A stretch of DNA of 32,630 nt from positions 1 to 32,630 of IMG/VR virus record IMGVR_UViG_3300044825_002579; one strand, 5' to 3'. The DNA comes from a virus. Positions 20,479-27,159 of this stretch are shown in pieces (the first letter of the stretch is position 1; each line of letters begins with the position of its first letter). The position numbers and the translations under genes are program-made. The notes below the pieces were generated by a model. That model made no database searches and was not told the origin of the DNA. It saw only the letters and a list, made by a program, of their open reading frames with translations.

Positions 20479-20837
20479 CCCCCGAATTCAAGGCTCACTT
20501 CCAAGACAACTATGGCCCGTCATATTCGGTGCGGAGACCGGACTACACGAAATGTGCTGAACACGTTCCAGATGGTCTTGGCCGGGTGACCTTCCATCAA
20601 TGCACCAGAAAGAACGGGCACGGGCCTGATGGTGCATACTGCAAGACGCATGATCCGGTTGCGCGCAAGGTTAAGAGCGATGCCAGCTACGCCGCCTTTC
20701 GGGCTGAACAGGAAGCCAAGAATGCTTCACGCGATCTTCGGAATGACTGCCTGGAAGCGATCCGCCAGATTGCAGCCGGTCACAATGATCCGCGGTCGCT
20801 GGCAGTCTCGATCCTCGGGAAGTATGAGAAGCCGTAG
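20475..20837 (+). CDS. Unknown 120-residue protein with Cys/His motif
   Basis: 120 residues from ATG 20475 (ATGA overlap). A motif QCTRKNGHGPDGAYCKTHDP (residues ~37-56) has Cys, His, Cys, His spacing suited to a zinc knuckle and is common in phage proteins of unknown role. The rest is helical (AEQEAKNASRDLRNDCLEAI). No function assigned. Confidence 0.65.
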   Translation: MTPEFKAHFQDNYGPSYSVRRPDYTKCAEHVPDGLGRVTFHQCTRKNGHGPDGAYCKTHDPVARKVKSDASYAAFRAEQEAKNASRDLRNDCLEAIRQIAAGHNDPRSLAVSILGKYEKP

Positions 20838-20842
20838 CGCAT

Positions 20843-20881
20843 TCAACAGTTGACTTGCATCCGCGAATCACTTTAGATGTG
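20843..20881 (+). promoter_or_regulatory. Rightward promoter with two palindromes
   Basis: TCAACAGTTGA (20843-20853) overlaps the -35 TTGACT (20850-20855). After 17 bases the -10 TTAGAT (20873-20878) lies within the operator CACTTTAGATGTG (20869-20881). Directly upstream of the 97-residue gene and the small-membrane-protein / outer-membrane operon. Confidence 0.78.
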
Positions 20882-20906
20882 CCTATCACCACAAAGGAAC
20901 GCCGCC

Positions 20907-21200
20907 ATGAAATACACCGTGATCGTAACCGAAGTGTCCAGCCCCCGGTTTTTGGTCTATCCGCGCCCGCTGATCTACACGCTGGACCTGGAACCGGTGG
21001 ACCTGATTGAGCATGAGAAATCAATCAAGCGCCAGATTGCAATCATCCGGCATGAGGAAATCGAAGGTGACTTCGATGCGACCGTTGACGCGGATGTGGC
21101 CTTGGTGGACGAAATCGCAGAGGGCCTTCGCCTGGAATTCGGTTTCCCCGGCGAACTTCCGACCGACACCTTCAACGGCTTCGTGGATTGGCGCGAATGA
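20907..21200 (+). CDS. Unknown 97-residue protein
   Basis: 97 residues from ATG 20907 (AAAGGAAC upstream). An acidic protein with strands first (KYTVIVTEVSSPRFLVYP) and helices later (ALVDEIAEGLRLEFGFPGE). First gene of the operon behind the 20843 promoter; it overlaps a 37-residue membrane protein by ATGA. No family recognised. Confidence 0.65.
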   Translation: MKYTVIVTEVSSPRFLVYPRPLIYTLDLEPVDLIEHEKSIKRQIAIIRHEEIEGDFDATVDADVALVDEIAEGLRLEFGFPGELPTDTFNGFVDWRE

Positions 21201-21310
21201 TCCGCCGATACCTCTACCATGCAGCGGAAGCCGTCGCTGGTCTAATCATCATCTTTAGCCCTTTCGGCCTTCTCTATCTGGCCTGTGGCTTTGGATACAC
21301 CTGTCACTGA
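21197..21310 (+). CDS. Tiny membrane protein, 37 residues
   Basis: 37 residues in an ATGA overlap. Basic start MIRRYLYHAAEAVAG followed by one hydrophobic segment (LIIIFSPFGLLYLACGFGY). A single-span inner-membrane protein is likely. The tight coupling, hydrophobic profile and lack of an alternative use of the space support coding. Confidence 0.6.
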   Translation: MIRRYLYHAAEAVAGLIIIFSPFGLLYLACGFGYTCH

Positions 21311-21312
21311 AT

Positions 21313-21325
21313 CACTTCTGTAGTG
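21313..21325 (+). promoter_or_regulatory. Operator between two tiny genes
   Basis: GAAT followed by CACTTCTGTAGTG, the usual flank with one change in the right half. No -35 is found at the right spacing. It lies in the 30-base gap between the 37- and 31-residue membrane proteins, so it may be a stoperator. Confidence 0.5.
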
Positions 21326-21340
21326 CGAAAGGAAACTGAC

Positions 21341-21436
21341 GTGGCAACGTTTTTCACAACTCGATCCTGGTGGATTTTACCGGCTGGCATGACCGGCTTC
21401 GGTATCTGGTCCCTGATCTTCAAAGCGATCTTCTGA
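21341..21436 (+). CDS. Tiny membrane protein, 31 residues
   Basis: 31 residues from GTG 21341, with AAAGGAAAC upstream. MATFFTTRSWWILPAGMTGF, then GIWSLIFKAIF: hydrophobic and aromatic along its length, a single membrane helix. No family recognised. The good ribosome site makes expression plausible. Confidence 0.52.
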   Translation: MATFFTTRSWWILPAGMTGFGIWSLIFKAIF

Positions 21437-21451
21437 GAAAGGAACTCTCAA

Positions 21452-21667
21452 ATGCCGTCCTACACCATCAAATCCGAAACCGCGGACAAGATTCGCGCCT
21501 ATGCCCCGGCACTCGGGTTGCAGGCTTCCCAGGAACGCGACGTGATCGGCCCCGGCCTGGAACGGCTGCACCTTTCCGAGTTTGCGGCGCTGAAATTCGA
21601 CGAAATGCGCAAGCGGGCCAAAGTCTCGCCTGACGTGCTGATCGGTCGGCTGATCAAGGTCGCCTGA
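21452..21667 (+). CDS. Unknown 71-residue protein
   Basis: 71 residues; GAAAGGAAC upstream. Possible ribbon-helix-helix or small helical fold (TIKSETADKIRAYAPALGLQ, KFDEMRKRAKVSPDVLIGRL). The end resembles the dimer helix of small DNA-binding proteins, but this is weak. Its stop forms TGATCATG with the start of the outer-membrane gene. Confidence 0.6.
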   Translation: MPSYTIKSETADKIRAYAPALGLQASQERDVIGPGLERLHLSEFAALKFDEMRKRAKVSPDVLIGRLIKVA

Positions 21668-21669
21668 TC

Positions 21670-22305
21670 ATGAAACGCATCACCGCCATGAGCGCTTCCA
21701 TCGTCGCAATCCTGTCCTCGGCAAGCTTTGCCGGGGGCATGGAATTCGTTCCCAATGACCCCGTTGTCATGGCCCCTGCCCGACCGGCACAAACCTGGAC
21801 CGGCCCCTATGCTGGCTTGTCCTACGGGCGTAAGATCGGTCATGTTGAGGGATACCGGGATCAGTGTGTGAAGGGAACTGACTCCGGTCCTTACCTCAAT
21901 GAAATCGGTGGATACATTGATCACAGTGGAACGTTCGATTGTTCCTATGACTATTCCACCTTCGGCCCTGAGTATCATGCCGTGGTCATCGGGCAGGAAG
22001 TGACCGGTCAATTTTCAGAAGCATCCGAAGGTTTCGGTGCATTCGTGGGATATCGCTATGACCTCGGTCACATCGTGGGCGGCATTGAAGCCGGTCATAC
22101 GGCAGGCCTGACAACGGTTGAAGGGCAACTCGGCATGGGCCTCGGTCGCGTCTTGGTCTACAGCTTGGCCGGTGCGAGTGATCAGGGCAACTTCGGTGGC
22201 GCGGGGGTTGATGTACGCCTTGGGGAACGCTTCCTGGTAGGCGGTAAGATGATCGAAGGTGACTTCGGCCAGTTGACCACGATCCGTCTCGGCATGGAAT
22301 TCTAA
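21670..22305 (+). CDS. Outer-membrane beta-barrel protein (Omp25/Omp31-like)
   Basis: 211 residues. Signal peptide MKRITAMSASIVAILSSASFA with cleavage likely after residue 21. The mature protein starts with a short linker, then TWTGPYAGLSYGRKIGHVEG, like the first strand of alphaproteobacterial Omp25/Omp31 proteins (WTG-x-YAG). Alternating hydrophobic strands with aromatic ends follow, and the last residues LTTIRLGMEF end in Phe, the signal for the BAM machinery. Eight strands are expected. A phage outer-membrane protein in an early-type operon suggests blocking of superinfection or alteration of the host surface; this is inference. Confidence 0.78.
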   Translation: MKRITAMSASIVAILSSASFAGGMEFVPNDPVVMAPARPAQTWTGPYAGLSYGRKIGHVEGYRDQCVKGTDSGPYLNEIGGYIDHSGTFDCSYDYSTFGPEYHAVVIGQEVTGQFSEASEGFGAFVGYRYDLGHIVGGIEAGHTAGLTTVEGQLGMGLGRVLVYSLAGASDQGNFGGAGVDVRLGERFLVGGKMIEGDFGQLTTIRLGMEF

Positions 22306-22311
22306 CCGAAT

Positions 22312-22350
22312 TCAACAGTTGACTTCTGCCTGCGAATCACTTTAGATGTG
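22312..22350 (+). promoter_or_regulatory. Rightward promoter with two palindromes
   Basis: TCAACAGTTGA (22312-22322) with the -35 TTGACT (22319-22324), 17 bases, -10 TTAGAT (22342-22347) inside CACTTTAGATGTG (22338-22350). The operator core is identical to the copy at 20869. It precedes the 112-residue gene. Confidence 0.78.
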
Positions 22351-22378
22351 TTTATCACGTCAACAAAGGGGAATGACC

Positions 22379-22717
22379 ATGTTGAACACGAAAGCGCTTC
22401 AAAACGGTCTGCGGCTGACTCTCGGGAACGAGGGCCGCGCCGAACTCGCCGAAGCATTGCGGGATGGTGGCTATCCGCGGGGTGAAAGCCTGGTGGCCGA
22501 ATGGCTGCATGAAGCCTTCGAATTCATCCGGCCCGAAGAAATCGGCGCTTTGACCGATGGCCCGATATTGGTCGACTGCGATGATCTGGACTATCCGGAT
22601 ACGGGTGATCGAGTGATCCGCGACGATGCCCAGGTCTACTGGTTTTCGGACTACATGATCCGTGATCCTTGGGGCGAACTGTCGCGCAAGGGCCGTGTCG
22701 ATTTTATTGCAGCATAG
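22379..22717 (+). CDS. Unknown acidic protein, 112 residues
   Basis: 112 residues from ATG 22379, with AAAGGGG seven bases upstream (an ATG at 22373 is too close). Acidic with helices first (GRAELAEALRDGGYPRGESL) and strands later (DGPILVDCDDLDYPD, DAQVYWFSDYMIRD). It is transcribed alone between two operator-type promoters. No family recognised. Confidence 0.65.
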   Translation: MLNTKALQNGLRLTLGNEGRAELAEALRDGGYPRGESLVAEWLHEAFEFIRPEEIGALTDGPILVDCDDLDYPDTGDRVIRDDAQVYWFSDYMIRDPWGELSRKGRVDFIAA

Positions 22718-22756
22718 TCAACTGTTGACTTGTCTGTCCGAATCACGTTAGATGTG
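22718..22756 (+). promoter_or_regulatory. Rightward promoter with two palindromes
   Basis: TCAACTGTTGA (22718-22728) with the -35 TTGACT (22725-22730), 17 bases, -10 TTAGAT (22748-22753) inside CACGTTAGATGTG (22744-22756). It starts right after the stop of the 112-residue gene and drives the 289-residue gene. Confidence 0.78.
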
Positions 22757-22780
22757 TTTATCACATCAGAGGATACCGCC

Positions 22781-23650
22781 ATGAAAACCTATACCCCGGA
22801 AGAAATCGTCGCCAAGTTCCAGTATTCCTTCGCCTGCACTCCGGAACGGATCGAACTGGACGAAGGGTTCACCCTGGAAATCGTCCAGTGCAGCGACTCG
22901 AATGACAATCCGCAGTTGCGCGGCGACTGCGAAACCCCGGCCATTTGGCTCACGAGTGGTGCGGACCTGAGCGAATACGACAATGACCTGAAAAACGTCC
23001 TGTGGAATATGAGCCTCGGTCAAATCGCCCGCAAATGGAAAGCGGTTGCTGACATTCTGGATATGACCCATGCGGAAGTCCAGAAACTCGCGACAGAATA
23101 CAAGCGCGACTGGGGCGGGTGCATCAACAATGCACGGCAGAACGTCATGGGGGATGCCCTCAATGACCTTCGGAGTCAGGCCACGGAAAACTACTACAAC
23201 GCTGGCTATCTTGAAACGCTTTCAGCACTTTTCCGGTTGAACGGAATCCCGGCCGAAACTTTCGTGCGGAATGGCTATTCCCAGGGCGATGAAGCCCATG
23301 GGCTTCTAGTCATGACGCCTGAGTGGAAAGAACGAGTCGGTGCGCCTCATGCGACCATGCGCCGGATCAAGGAAGCCGTTGCCGATATGTCCCTGTCCGC
23401 GGATGAATACGCCGCTTGGATTTGGGGCGATGTGTACGGCTTCCGGATCGAGGATGAAACCGGCACCGAAGTCGAATCCTGCTACGGCTTCTATGTCTAC
23501 GGCGATCTTGATCCGATCAAGAGTGGCATTGCTGAGGCGATCTGCGAAAGCCTGAATTCGGCCATTGCGAATGCAACCGTGTCCGATGCCGATGAATTCG
23601 AAACCGCAATGATTGAAGCCCGGCCTGACTTGGCCCCGGCTTACCTGTGA
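22781..23650 (+). CDS. Unknown 289-residue protein
   Basis: 289 residues from ATG 22781; GAGGA upstream. N-terminal half acidic, mixed strands and helices. Near residue 218 YAAWIWGDVYGFRIEDETG and CYGFYVYGD show a WGDVYG ... DSC/ESCYGFYG-type end seen in many phage and plasmid proteins of unknown role. No catalytic motif found. First and largest gene of the operon with the 79- and 92-residue proteins and two small membrane-type genes, leading to the HerA-like ATPase. Confidence 0.68.
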   Translation: MKTYTPEEIVAKFQYSFACTPERIELDEGFTLEIVQCSDSNDNPQLRGDCETPAIWLTSGADLSEYDNDLKNVLWNMSLGQIARKWKAVADILDMTHAEVQKLATEYKRDWGGCINNARQNVMGDALNDLRSQATENYYNAGYLETLSALFRLNGIPAETFVRNGYSQGDEAHGLLVMTPEWKERVGAPHATMRRIKEAVADMSLSADEYAAWIWGDVYGFRIEDETGTEVESCYGFYVYGDLDPIKSGIAEAICESLNSAIANATVSDADEFETAMIEARPDLAPAYL

Positions 23651-23663
23651 AGGGGAATTGAAA

Positions 23664-23903
23664 ATGGACATTATTGGCAAAATCTTGGATGCACATCCGA
23701 ATCAACCCTTCACTGTTGATGGAGTCGATCCGGTCGACGGAACAATGACCGCAGATGAAACCGCAGTCGCACCGTTTCACATTTTCATGCCGGGGGTTCA
23801 AACATACCTGCCATGCACTTTCCAGTACCGACCGCAGGCGGAAGCAATTGCTATGAACCTGAATGATGCCGCAAGCCGATTTTCAGCAGTTGGAGAATAC
23901 TGA
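23664..23903 (+). CDS. Unknown 79-residue protein
   Basis: 79 residues from ATG 23664; AAGGGG upstream. Acidic N-terminal half (FTVDGVDPVDGTMTADETAV) and an aromatic middle (PFHIFMPGVQTYLPCTFQYR). Spacing to its neighbours is short (13 and 1 bases). Not recognised. Confidence 0.6.
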   Translation: MDIIGKILDAHPNQPFTVDGVDPVDGTMTADETAVAPFHIFMPGVQTYLPCTFQYRPQAEAIAMNLNDAASRFSAVGEY

Positions 23904-23904
23904 A

Positions 23905-24183
23905 ATGAATGATCGTGACATTCAACTGTGGCAGGACCGGAATACGCCCTGCCTTGCCGTGTCGGCTGATGGTGGAATTTGCTACCTGGACAACCTGAAT
24001 CCCGCTTATGGGAAGCCGATGTATATCTGCAAATACAAGCAGTGCAATGCCAGTTTCGAACGTTTCGAGTCGGCCTGCGATTGGTTCACCTGGATCAAGG
24101 AACAACTCGGTGAAGTGAAGCCTGCCGATCTGGATTGCCCAAGGGCAACTCTTGAACGTGCCGTCATTGCGCTGGAGTCCTGA
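23905..24183 (+). CDS. Unknown 92-residue protein
   Basis: 92 residues from ATG 23905, with TTGGAG inside the previous gene. Four Cys (TPCLAVSADGGICYL, CKYKQCNASFE) and a further Cys in FESACDWFTWIKEQL suggest a metal site or disulfides. Acidic overall. It ends in TGATCATG joining the next gene. No family recognised. Confidence 0.6.
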   Translation: MNDRDIQLWQDRNTPCLAVSADGGICYLDNLNPAYGKPMYICKYKQCNASFERFESACDWFTWIKEQLGEVKPADLDCPRATLERAVIALES

Positions 24184-24185
24184 TC

Positions 24186-24335
24186 ATGTATGAGGCTCTT
24201 ACCGCAGTCGACTACGCCGCCCAGGTTATCATCGGCTTTCCTTCGATCTATATCTGCCTTTTCATGGTCGACCGGGGTTCGGAAATGTTCGGCAACGGGG
24301 CTGGATTCATCAAGGATGAAGGGGAAGTGGTATGA
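24186..24335 (+). CDS. Small membrane protein, 49 residues
   Basis: 49 residues from ATG 24186 in a TGATCATG junction; GGAGTC lies ahead of it. One membrane segment (AQVIIGFPSIYICLFMV, residues ~12-28), then an acidic Gly-rich tail (GAGFIKDEGEVV). Its stop overlaps the next ATG (GTATGA). Confidence 0.6.
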   Translation: MYEALTAVDYAAQVIIGFPSIYICLFMVDRGSEMFGNGAGFIKDEGEVV

Positions 24336-24496
24336 TGTGGGCCGATCTTAATTTGGACGGAACTTCACAACGTCTTGAGGTTCAAGAAATCGCATACAAA
24401 GGGATTGTCCTTTGCGCAACATTGCTACGCCCTAACCTTTCTACTGTTGTGGTAGATATGAAGCAGGTAGATAGCCTTTCATGGCGACGCAAATGA
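24332..24496 (+). CDS. Small protein before the ATPase, 54 residues
   Basis: 54 residues from ATG 24332 (second ATG at 24335), with GGGGAAG upstream. Short strands with few charges (RLEVQEIAYKGIVLCATLLR, TVVVDMKQVDSLSW). It overlaps the ATPase start by 16 bases and is read in a different frame, so the two are probably made together. Too short for a family call. Confidence 0.52.
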   Translation: MMWADLNLDGTSQRLEVQEIAYKGIVLCATLLRPNLSTVVVDMKQVDSLSWRRK

Positions 24497-25695
24497 TCCG
24501 TCAACGCCCGATCAATCTCGGGGCTGGCGCAACTATCGCACCGCGCTACCTGACTCGGCACATCGGTATCTTCGGCGCGACCGGCACCGGTAAGACGACA
24601 AGCGCCACTTCCATCGTGAAGCAACTGGCCTGCCCTGTGATCGTCCTAGATGCCAAGGGTGACCTCGGGGGCCTCGGGGACGTGGTGGCACCGTGGGAAG
24701 GCGCACAGATGAACGTGGCCCGTCTAGGGTGTGACCTGATGTGTCGCGCCCTTGGGCTATCTGAGGCTCAATCCGGGGCACTGGATATCGCTTTGGCTTG
24801 GGCTGAGGATAGCGGGCAGGCCTGTGCAACCTTGACCGATCTCAGGGCCGTCCTGAACCGCATGGGCTACGCTGATCTCTCGAACTACGGTCTGGTATCC
24901 CTGCAAAGCGTTGCAGCCGTCCAGCGGGCTATCCTGCGCTTCCAGCGGGCCGCGCCATGGGCCTTCGGAAGCAATGAATTCGACCCCTTCAAATGGCAGG
25001 CCGGTCGCACCATCATTCATGCCCCCGATCTGGTGGCCGTCCACGGGCTTTATGCGACCTTTGCCGCCCGGTTGCTTGAACAGGTGTATCAGGGCCTAGA
25101 CGAACTCGGGGATGCCGGGGCACCGGGCCTAGCGATCCTGATAGATGAGGCACACCTGTTGTTCCAAGACGCCCCTATGGCCGTGACACGCCGCTTGGAA
25201 CAGATTGTTCGGTTGATCCGGTCGAAGGGCGTCTGTCTGATCTTCGTTTCTCAAGCCCCGTCCGACCTTCCCAGTGCGATCCTCGGTCAGCTTGCTACTC
25301 GGGTGCAGCATGGCCTTCGGGCTGGCACTCAGGCGCAACAGGCTGCTGCCCGTGCGGCGGCTGAAACGATGCCAGGCGATGTGACTGCGGCGATGATCCT
25401 TGACTTGGCTATGGGTGAAGCACTTCTGTCGACCCCTGACGCTCAGGGAAAACCCATACCGGCCTTTCTGGTCAAGGTGCAGCCGGTCAGCATACCCAAT
25501 CGCGTTTTCTCTGACGTGCCGCCGTCCGATCACTCGCCAAAGCGAGTTGATATTTCTCCGACTGGCCCCCGTTTCGATCTGATACCCCCAAATCCTTGCA
25601 TTCCAGTGGTTCAACCGACCAAGCGCCGAGCCTGGTATTTCTGGCCTCTGATCCTAGCCTCGGTACTGTATGGACCGATGATCGTTTTCGGTTGA
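24481..25695 (+). CDS. HerA-like P-loop ATPase with C-terminal membrane anchor
   Basis: 404 residues. Walker A GATGTGKT (residues 32-39), then VIVLDAKGDLGGL, Walker B LAILIDEAHLLF (~217-228) and FVSQAPSDLP (~255-264). This set matches the HerA/FtsK-type ATPases of the DUF853 group, which move DNA or protein as hexamers. Residues 385-404 (YFWPLILASVLYGPMIVFG) form a terminal membrane helix after a Pro-rich linker of about 50 residues, so the ATPase is likely tethered to the inner membrane. Role unknown: DNA translocation, defence or antidefence are all possible. No NurA-like nuclease lies nearby. Confidence 0.8.
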   Translation: MATQMIRQRPINLGAGATIAPRYLTRHIGIFGATGTGKTTSATSIVKQLACPVIVLDAKGDLGGLGDVVAPWEGAQMNVARLGCDLMCRALGLSEAQSGALDIALAWAEDSGQACATLTDLRAVLNRMGYADLSNYGLVSLQSVAAVQRAILRFQRAAPWAFGSNEFDPFKWQAGRTIIHAPDLVAVHGLYATFAARLLEQVYQGLDELGDAGAPGLAILIDEAHLLFQDAPMAVTRRLEQIVRLIRSKGVCLIFVSQAPSDLPSAILGQLATRVQHGLRAGTQAQQAAARAAAETMPGDVTAAMILDLAMGEALLSTPDAQGKPIPAFLVKVQPVSIPNRVFSDVPPSDHSPKRVDISPTGPRFDLIPPNPCIPVVQPTKRRAWYFWPLILASVLYGPMIVFG

Positions 25696-25723
25696 CTCAG
25701 AGGTGCGAATCACGTTTGATGTG
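25692..25723 (+). promoter_or_regulatory. Promoter with operator, driving a noncoding RNA
   Basis: TTGACT (25692-25697), 17-base spacer, TTTGAT (25715-25720); operator CACGTTTGATGTG (25711-25723) covers the -10. The usual TCAACNGTTGA palindrome is absent. Predicted start near 25727, at the head of a gene-free structured region. The -35 overlaps the ATPase stop codon. Confidence 0.75.
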
Positions 25724-25726
25724 CTT

Positions 25727-26051
25727 GTTGAGTGTAGATAGAGAGACTATCAACCATCCTGGAAACGGGTTCCGGGATGGAAGAGGGAGAAGAGAATGAA
25801 GCGCTAGATGTGACCTGAAAACGTCCGGCTTTAGGATGACAGAGTAACGGGGCGGAAAGCCCAATGTAGATGCACCGAACCTTCGGAGTGTGCCGACCAT
25901 GAAACAACTGTCCACCGGGGCGTAATCCCGCGAAAACTACCTTAAATCGGTATCATCACATCATCGGCCAATAGGCACCCCGCGCGAAAGCGCATCATTA
26001 ATCCCCAGTCGGGATTCGGCCCTGGTAGCACAAGTTGCACCGGGGCCTTTT
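25727..26051 (+). ncRNA. Structured noncoding RNA, ~325 nt, unknown class
   Basis: A gene-free stretch between a dedicated promoter and a terminator. Local hairpins seen by eye: GATAG/CTATC (25737-25751); an 11-bp stem CCATCCTGGAA/TTCCGGGATGG with one G-U pair (25754-25780); GGGC-GGAAA-GCCC (25850-25862); CGGG/CCCG (25916-25930); GCGC-GAAA-GCGC with a GNRA loop (25982-25993); then the terminator. GNRA-type loops and many stems point to a folded RNA. No tRNA, tmRNA, RNase P or 6S pattern was recognised. A 13-codon reading frame from ATG 25777 has no ribosome site. Confidence 0.68.
26018..26051 (+). terminator. Intrinsic terminator of the noncoding RNA
   Basis: Stem GGCCCTGGT (26018-26026) with ACCGGGGCC (26039-26047), nine pairs including one G-U, 12-base loop, then TTTTC. 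It is followed 12 bases later by the next promoter, so the RNA is a separate unit. Confidence 0.82.
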
Positions 26052-26062
26052 CATATTCTAAA

Positions 26063-26100
26063 TCAACCGTTGACTTTGGGTGATTCCCACGTCTAAGGTG
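26063..26100 (+). promoter_or_regulatory. Rightward promoter with two palindromes
   Basis: TCAACCGTTGA (26063-26073) with the -35 TTGACT (26070-26075); operator CACGTCTAAGGTG (26088-26100). The -10 is less clear (TCTAAG at 16 bases, or the AT-rich TTATAG after the operator). A further GTGATT ... AATCAC inverted repeat follows. Drives six small genes up to 27689. Confidence 0.62.
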
Positions 26101-26130
26101 ATTATAGAGAATCACTAGGGGAACTGTGAT

Positions 26131-26337
26131 ATGAAGCGCCCAGGTTACCGTGAAGCAATCGACTGGATTGCTTATAACGATGATACCGAATGGTTGAAAC
26201 CGAACGATTGGAACAACAACGGTGCAGACCTCTCACCCTCGGTGACTGCCTGCCTGGTCGCCGATCTGTTCGGGGTTGACACTGATCGAGTGACAGCCGA
26301 CCTGAAACGCAAACTTGCCAAAATTGATGGAGAATAA
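26131..26337 (+). CDS. Unknown 68-residue protein
   Basis: 68 residues; GGGGAAC upstream. GYREAIDWIAYNDDTEW and VTACLVADLFGVDTDRVTAD look like a small helical protein of a type common in phages (N-terminal YREA-x-WIA-x-ND). First gene of the 26063 operon. No role known. Confidence 0.62.
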   Translation: MKRPGYREAIDWIAYNDDTEWLKPNDWNNNGADLSPSVTACLVADLFGVDTDRVTADLKRKLAKIDGE

Positions 26338-26338
26338 A

Positions 26339-26665
26339 ATGAAACTGGAACGTGCTGACGGCCAAGATAACGTTTTGCTCTATAGCCTGAAACAGGACGG
26401 CTGGCGCAAGGGTCAACCGATCATGGTCAATGACCTCATGATCCGGATCGAGAATGTCAATGGGTCGACCAATGACCTCGGGATCGTGGCTGACAGGATC
26501 ACGAAAGCCCTGGACCTGGATGAGGCTGAGCGATCAGCCCGCATCTGTGAAGCCTTGATGCGCCAGGGCGTGTCGCCTGAGAAATGGTCGGATTACTTCC
26601 GAGTCAGGGAAGCTGGTGACCGGCTTCTCAACAAAACCGCAACCGTCAAAGGGGAAATGAAATGA
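26339..26665 (+). CDS. Unknown 108-residue protein
   Basis: 108 residues from ATG 26339; GGAG six bases upstream. N-terminal part with strands (MKLERADGQDNVLLYSLKQD, MVNDLMIRIENVNG), then helices (DEAERSARICEALMRQGVS). It overlaps the next gene by ATGA. No family recognised. Confidence 0.6.
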   Translation: MKLERADGQDNVLLYSLKQDGWRKGQPIMVNDLMIRIENVNGSTNDLGIVADRITKALDLDEAERSARICEALMRQGVSPEKWSDYFRVREAGDRLLNKTATVKGEMK

Positions 26666-26928
26666 ATACATTCGATCGTCGCGATATGGAACGTGCCTAT
26701 GGCAACCTGGAAGCGTGTGCGAAACATGCGACCGATCTGCCGATGCGGATCAAGATTGCCACGAATGAAGCCTTTGAAGCGATCGAGAGTGTCATGAGTG
26801 ACAATGCCTTGAAAGCCGCGGGCGATGATCGTGCCATGACCCTGGAACTCATCATCTTCGAATTCATCTGCAAGTCGAACGGTGTGGATTGGCGCGTGTT
26901 CCTACCTTTTGAGGAATCGGTCGGATGA
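26662..26928 (+). CDS. Unknown 88-residue protein
   Basis: 88 residues, ATGA overlaps at both ends. Helical (DRRDMERAYGNLEACAKHAT, AIESVMSDNALKAAGDDRAM) and ending FLPFEESVG. Small phage protein, no function recognised. Confidence 0.6.
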   Translation: MNTFDRRDMERAYGNLEACAKHATDLPMRIKIATNEAFEAIESVMSDNALKAAGDDRAMTLELIIFEFICKSNGVDWRVFLPFEESVG

Positions 26929-27143
26929 AAATCGAAACGATCAAAGGTCACTTTGTCGATTCCAATGTCCACAATTGCACGGGCTATTCCTGTGAATCGC
27001 TGACGTTGAACGAAGATGACTTGCATCAGCTTTCCAATCTGCCCGATCATATAATGGTAGCGGTTGTGAGGCAACTTGCCATGCGGGCTATCAAGTATCG
27101 GTCCAAATTGGCTCAGGCTTCCGAGAAACCCACAACCGCCTAA
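26925..27143 (+). CDS. Unknown 72-residue protein
   Basis: 72 residues in an ATGA overlap. Two Cys in VHNCTGYSCESL, acidic loop, then a basic helix (VVRQLAMRAIKYRSKLAQA). Not recognised. Confidence 0.58.
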   Translation: MKIETIKGHFVDSNVHNCTGYSCESLTLNEDDLHQLSNLPDHIMVAVVRQLAMRAIKYRSKLAQASEKPTTA

Positions 27144-27159
27144 AGATAGGATAAAACCC

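Noticed and set aside
24382-24624. Minus-strand open frame before the ATPase
   Set aside because: Overlaps the rightward 54-residue gene and the Walker A region of the ATPase; no ribosome site.
25697-25915. Minus-strand open frames across the noncoding RNA
   Set aside because: No ribosome site, antisense to a region with its own promoter, hairpins and terminator; composition is not protein-like.
25727-26051. tRNA, tmRNA, RNase P, hammerhead or group I intron in the gene-free region
   Set aside because: No T-loop GGTTCRA sequence, no cloverleaf ending, no hammerhead core, no intron core; short matches to RNase P words (for example CCAATAGG) are isolated.
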